Part shown: positions 43,798-52,733 of the stretch, piece after piece | How positions within the stretch are numbered: position 1 is the stretch's first letter | How the letters are laid out: each line of letters starts with the position of its first letter | Origin: Megasphaera elsdenii | GTDB taxonomy: Bacteria > Bacillota > Negativicutes > Veillonellales > Megasphaeraceae | Assembly: GCF_020539865.1 (NCBI RefSeq) | Contig: NZ_JAJBQV010000007.1 | Location: 1 to 64,000 of the forward strand | Length of the DNA stretch: 64,000 nt | Direction of reading: 5' to 3' | Program-made: the position numbers and the translations under genes | The notes under the pieces: generated by a model | The model's database searches: none | What the model was told of the DNA's origin: nothing | Seen by the model: only the letters and a program-made list of their open reading frames with translations

Positions 43798-43822
43798 CAG
43801 GTGACGGCGAATATGATATGAA
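43794..43822 (+). promoter_or_regulatory. Promoter of the stp-prkC-rsgA-rpe operon
   Basis: TTGACA (43794-43799, overlapping the rlmN stop), a 17-base spacer and TATGAA (43817-43822). Confidence 0.7.
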
Positions 43823-43866
43823 TTAAAGTGTACCTATAACGAAACACCGTGAGAGGACGTGAGAAT

Positions 43867-44574
43867 TTGGGCACATACGGTGAATCCAAAATCGGCTTGG
43901 TTCGGAAAGTGAATGAAGATTCCTTTTATATCAGCCATGAGAAAAACGTACTGGCCGTAGCCGACGGTATGGGCGGCTATGTAGGCGGTGAAATCGCCAG
44001 CAAGACGGCCGTAGAAGCAATAGCTTATTATTTCAAGAACTTTAGTTATGCAGCACCGGTACAGCTGGAGAAAGCCATTCAATATGCGAATTCCAGCATC
44101 CTCAGCAAGACCTTGATCGACCCTTCGCTCAAAGGGATGGGGACGACGGTGTCCATGGTGACCCTGGCCCGTCATATGGCCTTTTGGGGCCACGTCGGTG
44201 ACAGCCGCATTTACTTATACCGCGACGGGGAATTCAAACAGATTTCCGTCGACCATACGATCGTCCAGGTTCTGCTCGATAAGGGCAAGATAACCGAAGA
44301 AGAGGCGATGGATCATCCCCAGCGCCATGTGCTGACCAGAGCCGTCGGCGTCGATGAGAACCTGGCCGTCGATAGCGGAGCCTTTGAAGTACAGCCGAAA
44401 GATCGCATCCTGATTTGTTCTGACGGCCTGACATCGTTCATCCAGAAACAGGAACTCTACGATGCCATCGGCGATTACCGCCGGACAGAACGGGAAATCA
44501 TCAATGATCTCTTTGCCCGCGTCTATGAAAACGGGGCGAAAGATAATATCACGGCAATTTTAACAACCATATAA
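43867..44574 (+). CDS. stp: PP2C-type Ser/Thr protein phosphatase
   Basis: This 235-residue metal-dependent phosphatase reverses the neighbouring kinase. The PP2C metal motifs are present: VRKVNEDSFY, VADGMGGYVGGE, HVGDSRIYLY, SDGLTSFI and GAKDNITAI. A TTG at 43867 places the first residues where PP2C proteins begin and has AGAGG about 11 bases upstream. A GTG at 43849 is the alternative but has no site. Kinase, phosphatase, rsgA and rpe in this order is the standard Firmicute arrangement. Confidence 0.93.
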   Translation: MGTYGESKIGLVRKVNEDSFYISHEKNVLAVADGMGGYVGGEIASKTAVEAIAYYFKNFSYAAPVQLEKAIQYANSSILSKTLIDPSLKGMGTTVSMVTLARHMAFWGHVGDSRIYLYRDGEFKQISVDHTIVQVLLDKGKITEEEAMDHPQRHVLTRAVGVDENLAVDSGAFEVQPKDRILICSDGLTSFIQKQELYDAIGDYRRTEREIINDLFARVYENGAKDNITAILTTI

Positions 44575-44586
44575 TCGGGAACGACT

Positions 44587-46587
44587 ATGAAAGTGGTGGA
44601 ACAGCTAAAAATGATTGGTCATATCTTAGATAACAGATACAAGATATTGGAAAAAGTAGGCACAGGCGGCATGGCCAGCGTGTACAAGGCACAGGATATC
44701 CTACTGGATCGAATCGTCGCCGTAAAAATACTTCATTCAAAATACGGCAACGACCACGATTTTGTCGTCCGCTTCCGCCAGGAAGCCCAGGCGGCTGCCA
44801 AATTGTCACACCCCAATATTGTCAATATATACGACGTCGGCTACGATGAAAATGTCCATTACATCGTCATGGAATTCGTGCGCGGCGAAACATTGAAAGA
44901 ATACATTGAAAAACACGGCCACTTGCCGATCAACACGTCGATACAGATTGCCTTCGATATCGGCGAAGCCTTGGAAAATGCCCATGCCAACGGCATCGTC
45001 CACTGCGACATCAAGCCTCATAATATCCTGGTCACCGAGACAGGGCGCATCAAAGTCGCCGATTTTGGCATCGCCAGGGCTGTGAATTCCGTTGAAAACA
45101 GCGACCGCACGGTCCTCGGCTCGGTCCATTATTTTTCACCGGAACAGGCCAGCGGCGGCCACATCGATGAACGGACGGATATTTATTCCCTAGGCGTTGT
45201 CATGTATGAAATGATGACCGGCGTCGTCCCTTTTCAGGGCGATACGGCTATCAGCATCGCCTTGAAGCATGTCCAAGACGACATTCCCTTGCCGACGAAA
45301 TACAACCGCCGTATTCCGCGGCTCGTCGAACAGGTCATCCTCAAGGCTATGGCCAAGAACCCGGACGACCGCTTCCAGTCCATCGGCGAAATGATGTCGG
45401 AACTGCGCCTGTCCCAGGGATTTATCAATACTAACGGCGCCCGGCCGATTATCAGCAAGGGTCCGTATAACTTCGGTACGCAGAAATTACAGCCTATCAA
45501 GGAAAAGGACCTGCCCGAAGAAGAACCGAAAACAAAGAAGAAGAACCCCTTTACGCGGTTCATGGATTCTATTAGCAATCATTCGCAGAAAACCATCATC
45601 ATCGGCATGCTCGGCGTCTTCCTCATCGCCTTTGTCTGGGCTTTCTTTTCCTTTGGAAATTTCTGGAGTACTGAAGACATTACCGTACCGGATGTGACAG
45701 GGAAACAGGTCGAAATCGCCAAGAAGATACTGAAAGATAAGAAACTCGATGTCTCTGTCAAGGAAGTCGAAAGCGATGAAGTGCCAGTAGGTGAAGTCAT
45801 TTCCCAGACGCCGTCGGGCGGAGCCGTTGTCAAGGCCAACCGGACGATTTACCTGACAGTAAGCAAAGGGAATAAAGGCGAAGAAGTCCTCATACCGGAC
45901 CTGCGGAGCCTGACCCTCGATGAGGCCGAAAAGAAATTGAAGGAAATCGGTCTGTCTGTAGGCAAGGTGCGCTACAAAGAGAGCGCCCAGTATGCGGATG
46001 GGACCATCATAGACCAAGATCCGGAATCGCCGAAGAAAGTCGAAAAGGGGACGAAAGTCGATCTCGTCGTCTGCCGTAAGAGCGAAGCGGAAAAAGAAGC
46101 TGAAGCGGCTAAGAACGAAGCGCCCAATACGAGCGGCATGAGCCTCGACGCAGCCGTGAAAGCCTTGGAAAGCGCAGGGTACTCCGTCGGCAATGTGTCC
46201 AACCTCGATTCGTCGAAAGACAGCTCTCAGGCCGTCGTTACGGGTCAGACGTCGGAAGACGGCAAGGTCGTCAATTTGTCCGTCGAATATCCGTCGTCCC
46301 AGAGTAGCCAGAGTTCGCAGTCAAGCAGCTCCGGCGGCTCCGATGGCAGTGCCAATAACCAGGAACCGGCCGGGACGCCCCATTACGGGACTGTCAATAT
46401 CAGCGTACCGTCTGGCGCTTCTAGCCAGCATGTCCAGATTGTCATCTCCGACGACAACGGTTCGCGCGTCGTCTATGACCGCAGCCAGGCTGGTGGCGAT
46501 AACATCTCCAAGAGCGTCAGCGGTACGGGTAAGACGAGAGTCAAAGTCTATATCAATAATTCATTAGTACAGGATCAGTACATCTAA
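44587..46587 (+). CDS. prkC: PASTA-domain Ser/Thr protein kinase
   Basis: A 666-residue transmembrane kinase. The kinase domain (about 15-275) has VGTGGMASVYKA, VAVKIL, HCDIKPHNIL and DFGIAR. A membrane helix lies at about 340-358 (IIIGMLGVFLIAFVWAFF). Outside are two clear PASTA repeats (from TVPDVTGKQVEIAKKIL and IPDLRSLTLDEAEKKL), a degenerate third without the usual IPDV start, a Ser/Gln/Gly-rich linker and a ~65-residue C-terminal beta-like domain. PASTA units sense cell-wall fragments or lipid II in relatives. An ATG at 44611 is a possible alternative start; GGGA favours 44587. Confidence 0.95.
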   Translation: MKVVEQLKMIGHILDNRYKILEKVGTGGMASVYKAQDILLDRIVAVKILHSKYGNDHDFVVRFRQEAQAAAKLSHPNIVNIYDVGYDENVHYIVMEFVRGETLKEYIEKHGHLPINTSIQIAFDIGEALENAHANGIVHCDIKPHNILVTETGRIKVADFGIARAVNSVENSDRTVLGSVHYFSPEQASGGHIDERTDIYSLGVVMYEMMTGVVPFQGDTAISIALKHVQDDIPLPTKYNRRIPRLVEQVILKAMAKNPDDRFQSIGEMMSELRLSQGFINTNGARPIISKGPYNFGTQKLQPIKEKDLPEEEPKTKKKNPFTRFMDSISNHSQKTIIIGMLGVFLIAFVWAFFSFGNFWSTEDITVPDVTGKQVEIAKKILKDKKLDVSVKEVESDEVPVGEVISQTPSGGAVVKANRTIYLTVSKGNKGEEVLIPDLRSLTLDEAEKKLKEIGLSVGKVRYKESAQYADGTIIDQDPESPKKVEKGTKVDLVVCRKSEAEKEAEAAKNEAPNTSGMSLDAAVKALESAGYSVGNVSNLDSSKDSSQAVVTGQTSEDGKVVNLSVEYPSSQSSQSSQSSSSGGSDGSANNQEPAGTPHYGTVNISVPSGASSQHVQIVISDDNGSRVVYDRSQAGGDNISKSVSGTGKTRVKVYINNSLVQDQYI

Positions 46588-46597
46588 GGGGAGGAAT

Positions 46598-47461
46598 ATG
46601 ACAAAAGGACGCGTCATCAAGAATTATAATGGCTATTATTACGTCGATGTCGGCCGGGAAAACCTGGTCGAATGTCGCCGCCGCGGCAAATTGCTGAAAG
46701 CCAAGATTCTCGTCGGCGACGAGTTGGAAATTACGGAGCTAGGGCAGGATAAGGGCGTCATCGAAGCCATGCTGCCCCGGCGCAACCAGATACGTCGGCC
46801 GGCGGTAGCTAATATCGACCAGCTGCTGGTCATCATGGCGGCCAAGTCGCCCGATCCGAACCAATTCCTCGTCGATAAGATGCTCATGACCTGCGAATAT
46901 GGTGGCATCCATCCGACGCTATGCTTCAATAAATGCGACCTGGACCGGAATACAGCCGAAGCTTATCAGGCCTTTTATGAACGCTGTGGCTATGCCGTCT
47001 ATCTCGTGTCGGCTAAGACCGGCGAAGGCCTGGACACTTTGCGGGCGCTCTTGCCGCACCGCATGACGGCCTTTGCCGGTCCGTCGGGCGTCGGCAAGTC
47101 CAGCCTGTTGTCGCAGATCCTGGGGCGGCAGGATTTGTCTGTCGGTGCTGTCAGTGAAAAAATCAAGCGCGGCCGCCATACGACGCGTCATTCGGAAATC
47201 ATGCGCCTCGACAGCGATACGTACGTCGTCGATACGCCGGGCTTCAGTTCCCTCGATTTCGAGCATCTCGACTCGAAAGAAGTCCTGCGCCTCTTCCCGG
47301 ACATGCTGCCCTATAGCGGCGGCTGCAAGTTCTCGTCGTGCCTTCACTTGTCCGAACCGGAGTGTACGGTCAAACAAGCCGTCGCTGACGGCCATATTCA
47401 GAAAGAACGGTATGACACATACTGTAAAATACTCACTTCCATTGCAGAAAGGAAACGATAG
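46598..47461 (+). CDS. rsgA: Small ribosomal subunit biogenesis GTPase RsgA
   Basis: This 287-residue circularly permuted GTPase checks 30S maturation. It has an N-terminal OB fold, NKCD (G4) before SAKTGEGL, P-loop FAGPSGVGKSSL, DTPGFSS, and a C-terminal zinc motif with cysteines in GGCKFSSCLHLSEPEC. The permuted motif order confirms the family. It lies between prkC and rpe. Confidence 0.97.
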   Translation: MTKGRVIKNYNGYYYVDVGRENLVECRRRGKLLKAKILVGDELEITELGQDKGVIEAMLPRRNQIRRPAVANIDQLLVIMAAKSPDPNQFLVDKMLMTCEYGGIHPTLCFNKCDLDRNTAEAYQAFYERCGYAVYLVSAKTGEGLDTLRALLPHRMTAFAGPSGVGKSSLLSQILGRQDLSVGAVSEKIKRGRHTTRHSEIMRLDSDTYVVDTPGFSSLDFEHLDSKEVLRLFPDMLPYSGGCKFSSCLHLSEPECTVKQAVADGHIQKERYDTYCKILTSIAERKR

Positions 47462-47463
47462 TC

Positions 47464-48108
47464 ATGGTAACCATTTGCCCATCTATATTATCGGCGGACT
47501 TCTCCCGCCTGGCTGAAGAGATTCAAGACGTCGAACGGAAGGGGGCAGATTGTATCCATCTCGACTTGATGGACGGCCATTTCGTGCCGAACCTCACTTT
47601 TGGCGTACCCGTCGTCAAAGCCCTGCGGAGCTGCACGAAGCTGCCCTTTGATGCGCACCTCATGGTAGAACATCCGGAAACCTATATCGACGGTCTAGCT
47701 GCTGCTGGCGTCCAGTATGTTACGGTTCATCAGGAAGCCTGCACCCATCTCGACCGGGTCCTGCAGCAGATTCATGAAGCCGGCATGAAAGGCGGCGTTG
47801 CCCTCAACCCGGCGACGCCGGTATCGACGTTGTCTTGCCTGGCCGGGCAGTTGGACATGATCCTCATTATGAGCGTCAACCCTGGCTTCGGCGGTCAGAA
47901 GTTCATCCCCTATGCTGTCGATAAGATCCGCCAGGCCAAAGCCCTTCTGGAACAGGCTGGCAATACGACAGCCGTCATCGAAGTCGACGGCGGCGTCAAT
48001 GCCAAGACCGTCCAGGCCGTCAAAGACGCCGGTGCGGCCTTCCTCGTCGCCGGCAGTGCCGTCTTCGGAGCTGAAGACCGGGCCGCAGCCATTGCGTCCT
48101 TACGATAA
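47464..48108 (+). CDS. rpe: Ribulose-phosphate 3-epimerase
   Basis: This 214-residue TIM barrel interconverts ribulose 5-phosphate and xylulose 5-phosphate. It has ICPSILSADFSRL, DLMDGHFVPNLTFG, IMSVNPGFGGQKFI and EVDGGVNAKT, with the metal and catalytic acids. It starts 2 bases after rsgA. The next promoter, for the riboflavin operon, begins just after its stop codon. Confidence 0.97.
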   Translation: MVTICPSILSADFSRLAEEIQDVERKGADCIHLDLMDGHFVPNLTFGVPVVKALRSCTKLPFDAHLMVEHPETYIDGLAAAGVQYVTVHQEACTHLDRVLQQIHEAGMKGGVALNPATPVSTLSCLAGQLDMILIMSVNPGFGGQKFIPYAVDKIRQAKALLEQAGNTTAVIEVDGGVNAKTVQAVKDAGAAFLVAGSAVFGAEDRAAAIASLR

Positions 48109-48112
48109 GGAC

Positions 48113-48141
48113 TTGTATTTCTTCCTTGCATGTGCTAAAAT
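48113..48141 (+). promoter_or_regulatory. Riboflavin operon promoter
   Basis: TTGTAT (48113-48118), a 17-base spacer and TGCTAAAAT, with an extended -10 at 48136-48141. Confidence 0.7.
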
Positions 48142-48176
48142 CATACATGTAGTTCAAGTGAATAAGGATAGTCTTT

Positions 48177-48297
48177 GAGGCAAGGTGAGAAAGCGGCGCT
48201 TTCAATTCCTGACCGGCGGTGACAGTCCGCTAACCCGCAAGGGTTGAACCGATGCAATTTCGGTACCGACAGTACAGTCTGGATGGGAAAAGACGAC
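48177..48297 (+). promoter_or_regulatory. FMN riboswitch (RFN element)
   Basis: All conserved blocks of the RFN aptamer are in order: AAGGTGAGAAAG, ATTCCTGACCGGCGGTGACA, GTCCGCTAACCCGC, GAACCGATGCAATTTCGGTA, CCGACAGTACAGTCTGGATG, then GGAAAAGA. It lies between rpe and ribD and should shut off ribDEH when FMN is plentiful. Confidence 0.97.
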
Positions 48298-48319
48298 AGA
48301 TTGTGTTTTTGTTGCGCTC

Positions 48320-48358
48320 AAAAGGCTATGGGAATCTTACGTCCATAGCCTTTTTTTA
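48320..48358 (+). terminator. Riboswitch-controlled terminator before ribD
   Basis: AAAAGGCTATGG (48320-48331) pairs with CCATAGCCTTTT (48343-48354), followed by TTT. It is the likely expression platform of the FMN riboswitch. Confidence 0.9.
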
Positions 48359-48391
48359 TCTTGCAAATCTGAATGGAAGGGAAGGAATACA

Positions 48392-49528
48392 TTGGAACCG
48401 GCAGAGTATATGAAAAAAGCCCTGGACTTGGCAAAGACCGCCCTGGGCTATACGACACCTAACCCGGCTGTCGGCTGTGTCATCGTCAAAGACGGTGAAA
48501 TCGTCGGCACGGGCTATCACCATAAGGCCGGCACGCCCCATGCGGAAGTATGGGCTTTGCGTGAAGCCGGCGAACGGGCCAAAGGAGCGACGGTCTATGT
48601 GACTCTCGAACCGTGCGCCCATTACGGACGGACGCCGCCCTGCGCCCGGACCCTCGTCGAAAAAGGCGTCGGCAAAGTCGTCATGGCCATGCTCGACCCC
48701 AACCCCTTAGTGGCTGGTAAGGGCGCGGCTATCTTGCGTAAAGCCGGCATCGCCGTCGAAGTCGGCCTTATGTCGAAAGAAGCGGCTCAGCTCAATGAAG
48801 TCTTCATCAAGAACATGATGGTCCAGAAGCCTTTCATTGCCATCAAACTGGCACAGAGCCTCGATGGCTGCACGGCCTCGCGGACTGGGAAATCCCAGTG
48901 GATCACCAACGAATGGGCTCGCAGCTACGGCCACTATCTGCGCTCCATTTACGACGGTATCTTGGTTGGCATCAATACGATCCTGACGGATAATCCCCTC
49001 CTGACCAGCCGTATCGAACGGCCCGGCCAGGACGCACCGCATCAGCCTGTACGCGTCGTACTGGATACCAAAGGACGGACACCTTTGAATTCACTCGTCG
49101 TCACCGATAAGACGACGCAGACCCTTATCGTCACGACGTCTTTGTGCCCCGTAGAGAAAATGAAGGCTTTGAAAAACGCCGGCGTCCGCGTCATCCTGGC
49201 TCCGCTCCAGGACGGCAAGACCATCTACTTGCCCGACGCCTTGCAACTCCTGCATGATGAAGGACTGACCAGCATCCTCGTCGAAGGCGGCAGCACCATC
49301 CAGGGGAGCTTCTTCGATGCCCGTCTGGTCGATAAGATTTATGCCTTCGTCGGCGACAAGGTTATCGGTGGTACTGGCGCATTGCCGTCGGTTGGCGGCT
49401 GCGGCGTCGATGAGCTCGATGAATGTATGCCGCTGGTCTATGATTCGGTAGAGCTCCATGAAAATAACATATTGATTACGGCATATAATGCCAATAGGGA
49501 GGGTGCCTATGTTCACTGGCATCATTGA
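48392..49528 (+). CDS. ribD: Bifunctional riboflavin biosynthesis deaminase/reductase
   Basis: This 378-residue enzyme carries out the second and third steps of riboflavin synthesis. The N-terminal zinc deaminase has TPNPAVGCVIV, HAEVWALREAG and EPCAHYGRTPPC. The C-terminal NADPH reductase has LAQSLDGCTASRTGKSQWIT and LVEGGSTIQGSFF. The start is TTG at 48392, 6 bases after GGAAGGAA; an ATG at 48410 would clip the first helix. Its end overlaps ribE by 20 bases. Confidence 0.96.
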   Translation: MEPAEYMKKALDLAKTALGYTTPNPAVGCVIVKDGEIVGTGYHHKAGTPHAEVWALREAGERAKGATVYVTLEPCAHYGRTPPCARTLVEKGVGKVVMAMLDPNPLVAGKGAAILRKAGIAVEVGLMSKEAAQLNEVFIKNMMVQKPFIAIKLAQSLDGCTASRTGKSQWITNEWARSYGHYLRSIYDGILVGINTILTDNPLLTSRIERPGQDAPHQPVRVVLDTKGRTPLNSLVVTDKTTQTLIVTTSLCPVEKMKALKNAGVRVILAPLQDGKTIYLPDALQLLHDEGLTSILVEGGSTIQGSFFDARLVDKIYAFVGDKVIGGTGALPSVGGCGVDELDECMPLVYDSVELHENNILITAYNANREGAYVHWHH

Positions 49529-50153
49529 GGAACTGGGGACGATTGCCCATATGGACCGCCGCCCCGATTCCATCCGCCTGACCATTCAGGCGCACAAAGT
49601 ATTAGAAGGCACGCAGCTCGGCGACAGCATTGCCGTCAACGGCGTTTGCCTGACTGTTACGGATATGACGGATTCGACCTTTTCGGCTGACGTTATGCAT
49701 GAAACCATGCGTCGCTCGTCGTTCAGCACCATCAAGAGTGGCTCCAAGGTTAACCTTGAACGGGCTATGCAGGTCGGCGGCCGGCTGGGCGGCCATATCG
49801 TCAGCGGTCATATCGACGGCGTCGGTCATGTCGCCCGCATCGCAACCGACGGTATTGCCCGGGTCATCACCATTTCCATCCCGAAAGATATGGAACCGTT
49901 CATTGTCGAAAAGGGGTCCATTACCATCGATGGTATCAGCTTGACCGTCGTATCCGTCGGTAACAGCCAATTTTCCGTGTCCATCATTCCCCATACCATG
50001 GCCAATACGACCCTCATGGATAAACATCCGGGAGCCATCGTCAACTTGGAAACCGATGTCATCGGGAAATACGTCCATAGCTTTACCATCGGTCATCCGT
50101 CGTCGGCGTCTTCGGGCCTGACGATGGAAAAACTGCTGGAAAATGGATTTTAA
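49509..50153 (+). CDS. ribE: Riboflavin synthase, alpha subunit
   Basis: This 214-residue enzyme dismutates two lumazines into riboflavin. It has two homologous barrels: the first opens MFTGIIEELGTIA, and the second follows GGHIVSGHIDGVGHVA. The start at 49509 follows AGGGAGG inside the end of ribD. The next gene is ribH directly; the ribBA gene expected between them in most Firmicutes is absent. Confidence 0.96.
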   Translation: MFTGIIEELGTIAHMDRRPDSIRLTIQAHKVLEGTQLGDSIAVNGVCLTVTDMTDSTFSADVMHETMRRSSFSTIKSGSKVNLERAMQVGGRLGGHIVSGHIDGVGHVARIATDGIARVITISIPKDMEPFIVEKGSITIDGISLTVVSVGNSQFSVSIIPHTMANTTLMDKHPGAIVNLETDVIGKYVHSFTIGHPSSASSGLTMEKLLENGF

Positions 50154-50183
50154 CATAATATTTCAGAATAGGAGTGTTTTACA

Positions 50184-50648
50184 ATGGTACAAGTCAAAGA
50201 AGGTAAATTAATCGGTTCTGGTGCGAAATTCGGCATCGTCGTCGCACGTTTCAACGAATTCATCTGCAGCAAACTCCTCGGCGGCGCTTATGACGCCCTC
50301 CATCGCCATGGCGTCGATGACGCAGATATTACGACAGCCTGGGTCCCGGGCGCTTTTGAAATCCCCTTGATTGCTCAGAAAATGGCAGAATCGGGCAAAT
50401 ACGATGCCGTCATTTGCCTCGGTGCCGTCATCCGCGGCGCTACCAGCCACTATGACCTGGTCTGCGGCGAATCGGCTAAAGGCATCGCCCAGGCATCTCT
50501 CAAAACGGGCATCCCCATCATGTTCGGCGTCATCACGACCGAAAACATCGAACAGGCCATCGAACGAGCTGGCACAAAAGCTGGCAACAAAGGCTTCGAC
50601 GTCGCTACTAGCGCTATCGAAATGGTCAACCTCATCAAAGAATTATAA
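50184..50648 (+). CDS. ribH: 6,7-dimethyl-8-ribityllumazine synthase
   Basis: This 154-residue enzyme joins the pyrimidine to dihydroxybutanone phosphate; relatives assemble into 60-mers. It has [44 protein letters not shown] and [17 protein letters not shown]. It closes the operon, and a terminator follows. Confidence 0.97.
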   Translation: MVQVKEGKLIGSGAKFGIVVARFNEFICSKLLGGAYDALHRHGVDDADITTAWVPGAFEIPLIAQKMAESGKYDAVICLGAVIRGATSHYDLVCGESAKGIAQASLKTGIPIMFGVITTENIEQAIERAGTKAGNKGFDVATSAIEMVNLIKEL

Positions 50649-50667
50649 AAGCGAGCGAAATCACAAA

Positions 50668-50712
50668 AAGGGCTGTCTCTCCGGGCGAATGCTGGGAAAG
50701 GCAGCCCTTACT
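50668..50712 (+). terminator. Rho-independent terminator after ribH
   Basis: AAGGGCTG (50668-50675) pairs with CAGCCCTT (50702-50709). The loop is long, and a weak T tract (ACTTTAT) follows. Confidence 0.65.
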
Positions 50713-50731
50713 TTATGGGACAGCGGCCGAC

Positions 50732-50760
50732 TGTACTTTGACCGGGGGATATGGTACAAT
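50732..50760 (+). promoter_or_regulatory. Promoter of the surface-polysaccharide cluster
   Basis: An extended -10, TGGTACAAT (50752-50760), with a poor -35, TGTACT. TTGACC at 50738 with TAACAT at 50762 is an alternative pair. Confidence 0.5.
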
Positions 50761-50818
50761 GTAACATAGTTATACATGCGTACCAGATATAAATATTACG
50801 AGAGAAGGAGCGCTGTCT

Positions 50819-51577
50819 ATGAGCTCTTTAGCCATATTGATTTTGACGAAAAACGAAGAAGAAAATATCGTCGACGTTGTGGTGAATGCTAAAAAATGCA
50901 CCCCCGAAGTCCTGGTCATCGACTCTGGGAGTACCGATAAGACTGTAGAACTGGCCAAGGCCCATGGAGCCAAGGTCTGCTTCCGCGCCTGGACCGACGA
51001 TTTTGCGGCCCAGCGCAATTTCGCCTTAGAACAGACAACCGCCGACTGGGTACTGTACCTCGATGCTGATGAACGGTTGAATGATGAGCTTATTCAATCT
51101 GTTAAGGCTGTTGTAGATGAAGGAAAGCTGGACTGCCAGTTTTCCATGGAACGGAAGTCGGTCGCTTTTGGGACAAAATTCAATCATGGCGTCTTGAAAC
51201 CGGACCATGTAGCCCGTATGTTTCCCAGAACGGCGGTTACGTGGGTCCATAAAGTTCATGAGCATCCGGAATGTGATTTGTCGCTCCGCTTTTTACCAGG
51301 CCATATTGAACATTATACCTATAAGAACTGGCACCATTGGGAAGGAAAACTCTGCCAGTATACAACCATCTGGGCTGAAGAAGCCTATAAGCGGGGCAAA
51401 CGGATTTCCCTGAGTGGCATCTTCCTGCACAGTTTAGGCGGGTTCTTCAAAATGTTCGTATCACGGGTCGGTTTTTTAGACGGGTGGATGGGGACATATA
51501 TGTGCTTCAACCACTTTTTTTATACTTTGTTGAAGTATTTGAAACTATACGAGTTGCAAAGAGCGGAGAAAAAATAA
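50819..51577 (+). CDS. GT2 glycosyltransferase, WaaE/KdtX-like (LPS core)
   Basis: This 252-residue GT-A enzyme resembles the WaaE/KdtX group, which adds glucose to inner-core heptose. It has LAILILTKNEEENIVDVV, VIDSGSTDKTVE, the donor-binding YLDADERL and a conserved WVHKVHEHPE. There is a hydrophobic stretch near the C-terminus but no clear membrane helix. It opens the surface-sugar cluster and overlaps the next gene by one base. The exact sugar is not readable. Confidence 0.88.
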   Translation: MSSLAILILTKNEEENIVDVVVNAKKCTPEVLVIDSGSTDKTVELAKAHGAKVCFRAWTDDFAAQRNFALEQTTADWVLYLDADERLNDELIQSVKAVVDEGKLDCQFSMERKSVAFGTKFNHGVLKPDHVARMFPRTAVTWVHKVHEHPECDLSLRFLPGHIEHYTYKNWHHWEGKLCQYTTIWAEEAYKRGKRISLSGIFLHSLGGFFKMFVSRVGFLDGWMGTYMCFNHFFYTLLKYLKLYELQRAEKK

Positions 51578-52707
51578 TGCGCGTAGCCATTTTAGAGACA
51601 GTAAAAACACAGGCCGGATTTGAACAGGAATTCGATCGCCTGATTATTGATGAATTGAAGAAGCAGGGGCATGATCCCGTCTTATATTTGCCGGAACACA
51701 GTAGCCTTCCTGTTAATTTCGGTATCCCCATCGAATATTTGAAAGGCGGGGAAATCGTCGATTATGAAGGGGCGGGGAAGGTAAAGAAAATCTGGCTGTC
51801 TATCCAACGGGAACGACGTCGTGTTCGTTGGTTCAATTCAGCTTATGAAAAGGCTTGCCGTCATGAAGTCGATGCTATCATCTTGACGACAGCGACGTAT
51901 CGCTACCTGAGATCTCTGCATAAGAGCCAATTAAAGTGGAGCCCTGTACCAGTCATCTTCATTTTTTTAGGCGTCAATCCGCAAGAAAAACCGAAATTCC
52001 TCAAGCAGGCTCGGCGGTGTCAGGCTTATCCAAATATCAAGCTGAAGATTACGACGTTGCGGAATGATTTTAAAGAAGACAACGTATCCAATATTGAATT
52101 AATTCATCCACCAGTCCTCATCCCACAAGGCGTTATGGTGCAGCCTAATTTGACATATCGTGAACCCGTACGCATCGGCTTTTTCGGCCATTATCGGAAA
52201 GGGGAAAAAGATGTCGATGGCATCATCCAGTCTTTTGTTAGCTGTCATTTGACAGGTAAGGCGGAACTCGTCGTCCAAGCAGCACCGACGGGACCGGATG
52301 ATGCTGCCGATATGGAACATATCATGAATAAATATGAACATGAAGATGCTGTTTGCTTTATCCGGGGCAAGGTACAGGGACGTGCCTGGTATGATTTGCT
52401 GCAAAGTGTGGATGTCCTTTTTCTACCTTATAGTAATGTACGGTACCTCTATAATTGGAGTGCCGTCTATTTCAATGCTTTAGCGCTCCATAAGCCGGTA
52501 TTGGCAACACCCGTACTGAATCCGGAAATCTTGGCTAAATACCAAATTGGGCAGGAAGTTGATTTGACGGATCTCCAGCACCTGCATCAGCAACTGAAGC
52601 AATTCCTGAATTCCTATAAAGCCATGTTGCCGACGTATGAACGGGAACTTCGCCGGGTCAATGATGATTTCAGTACGGCTATGTTCTTGCAGGCTGTCTT
52701 GCAATGA
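51577..52707 (+). CDS. Glycosyltransferase, GT4-like
   Basis: A 376-residue protein with a GT-B look. The N-terminal domain is MRVAILETVKTQAGFEQEFD. The C-terminal donor domain starts around residue 190 (VRIGFFGHYRKGEKDVDGII) and contains ADVLFLPYSN-like spacing (SVDVLFLPYSNVRYLYNWS) and HKPVLATPV. The canonical GT4 EX7E motif is not obvious, so the family is a tentative call. The ATG at 51577 shares a base with the previous stop codon. Its end overlaps the possible ATG of the next gene. Confidence 0.7.
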   Translation: MRVAILETVKTQAGFEQEFDRLIIDELKKQGHDPVLYLPEHSSLPVNFGIPIEYLKGGEIVDYEGAGKVKKIWLSIQRERRRVRWFNSAYEKACRHEVDAIILTTATYRYLRSLHKSQLKWSPVPVIFIFLGVNPQEKPKFLKQARRCQAYPNIKLKITTLRNDFKEDNVSNIELIHPPVLIPQGVMVQPNLTYREPVRIGFFGHYRKGEKDVDGIIQSFVSCHLTGKAELVVQAAPTGPDDAADMEHIMNKYEHEDAVCFIRGKVQGRAWYDLLQSVDVLFLPYSNVRYLYNWSAVYFNALALHKPVLATPVLNPEILAKYQIGQEVDLTDLQHLHQQLKQFLNSYKAMLPTYERELRRVNDDFSTAMFLQAVLQ

Positions 52708-52733
52708 GGCAGATTGTTGGAAGGAGTGTTTTT

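Noticed and set aside
46295..46360. A Ser/Gln repeat within prkC as a possible frameshift or slippage tract
   Set aside because: The frame stays open on both sides and a low-complexity Ser-rich linker is common between PASTA repeats and terminal domains.
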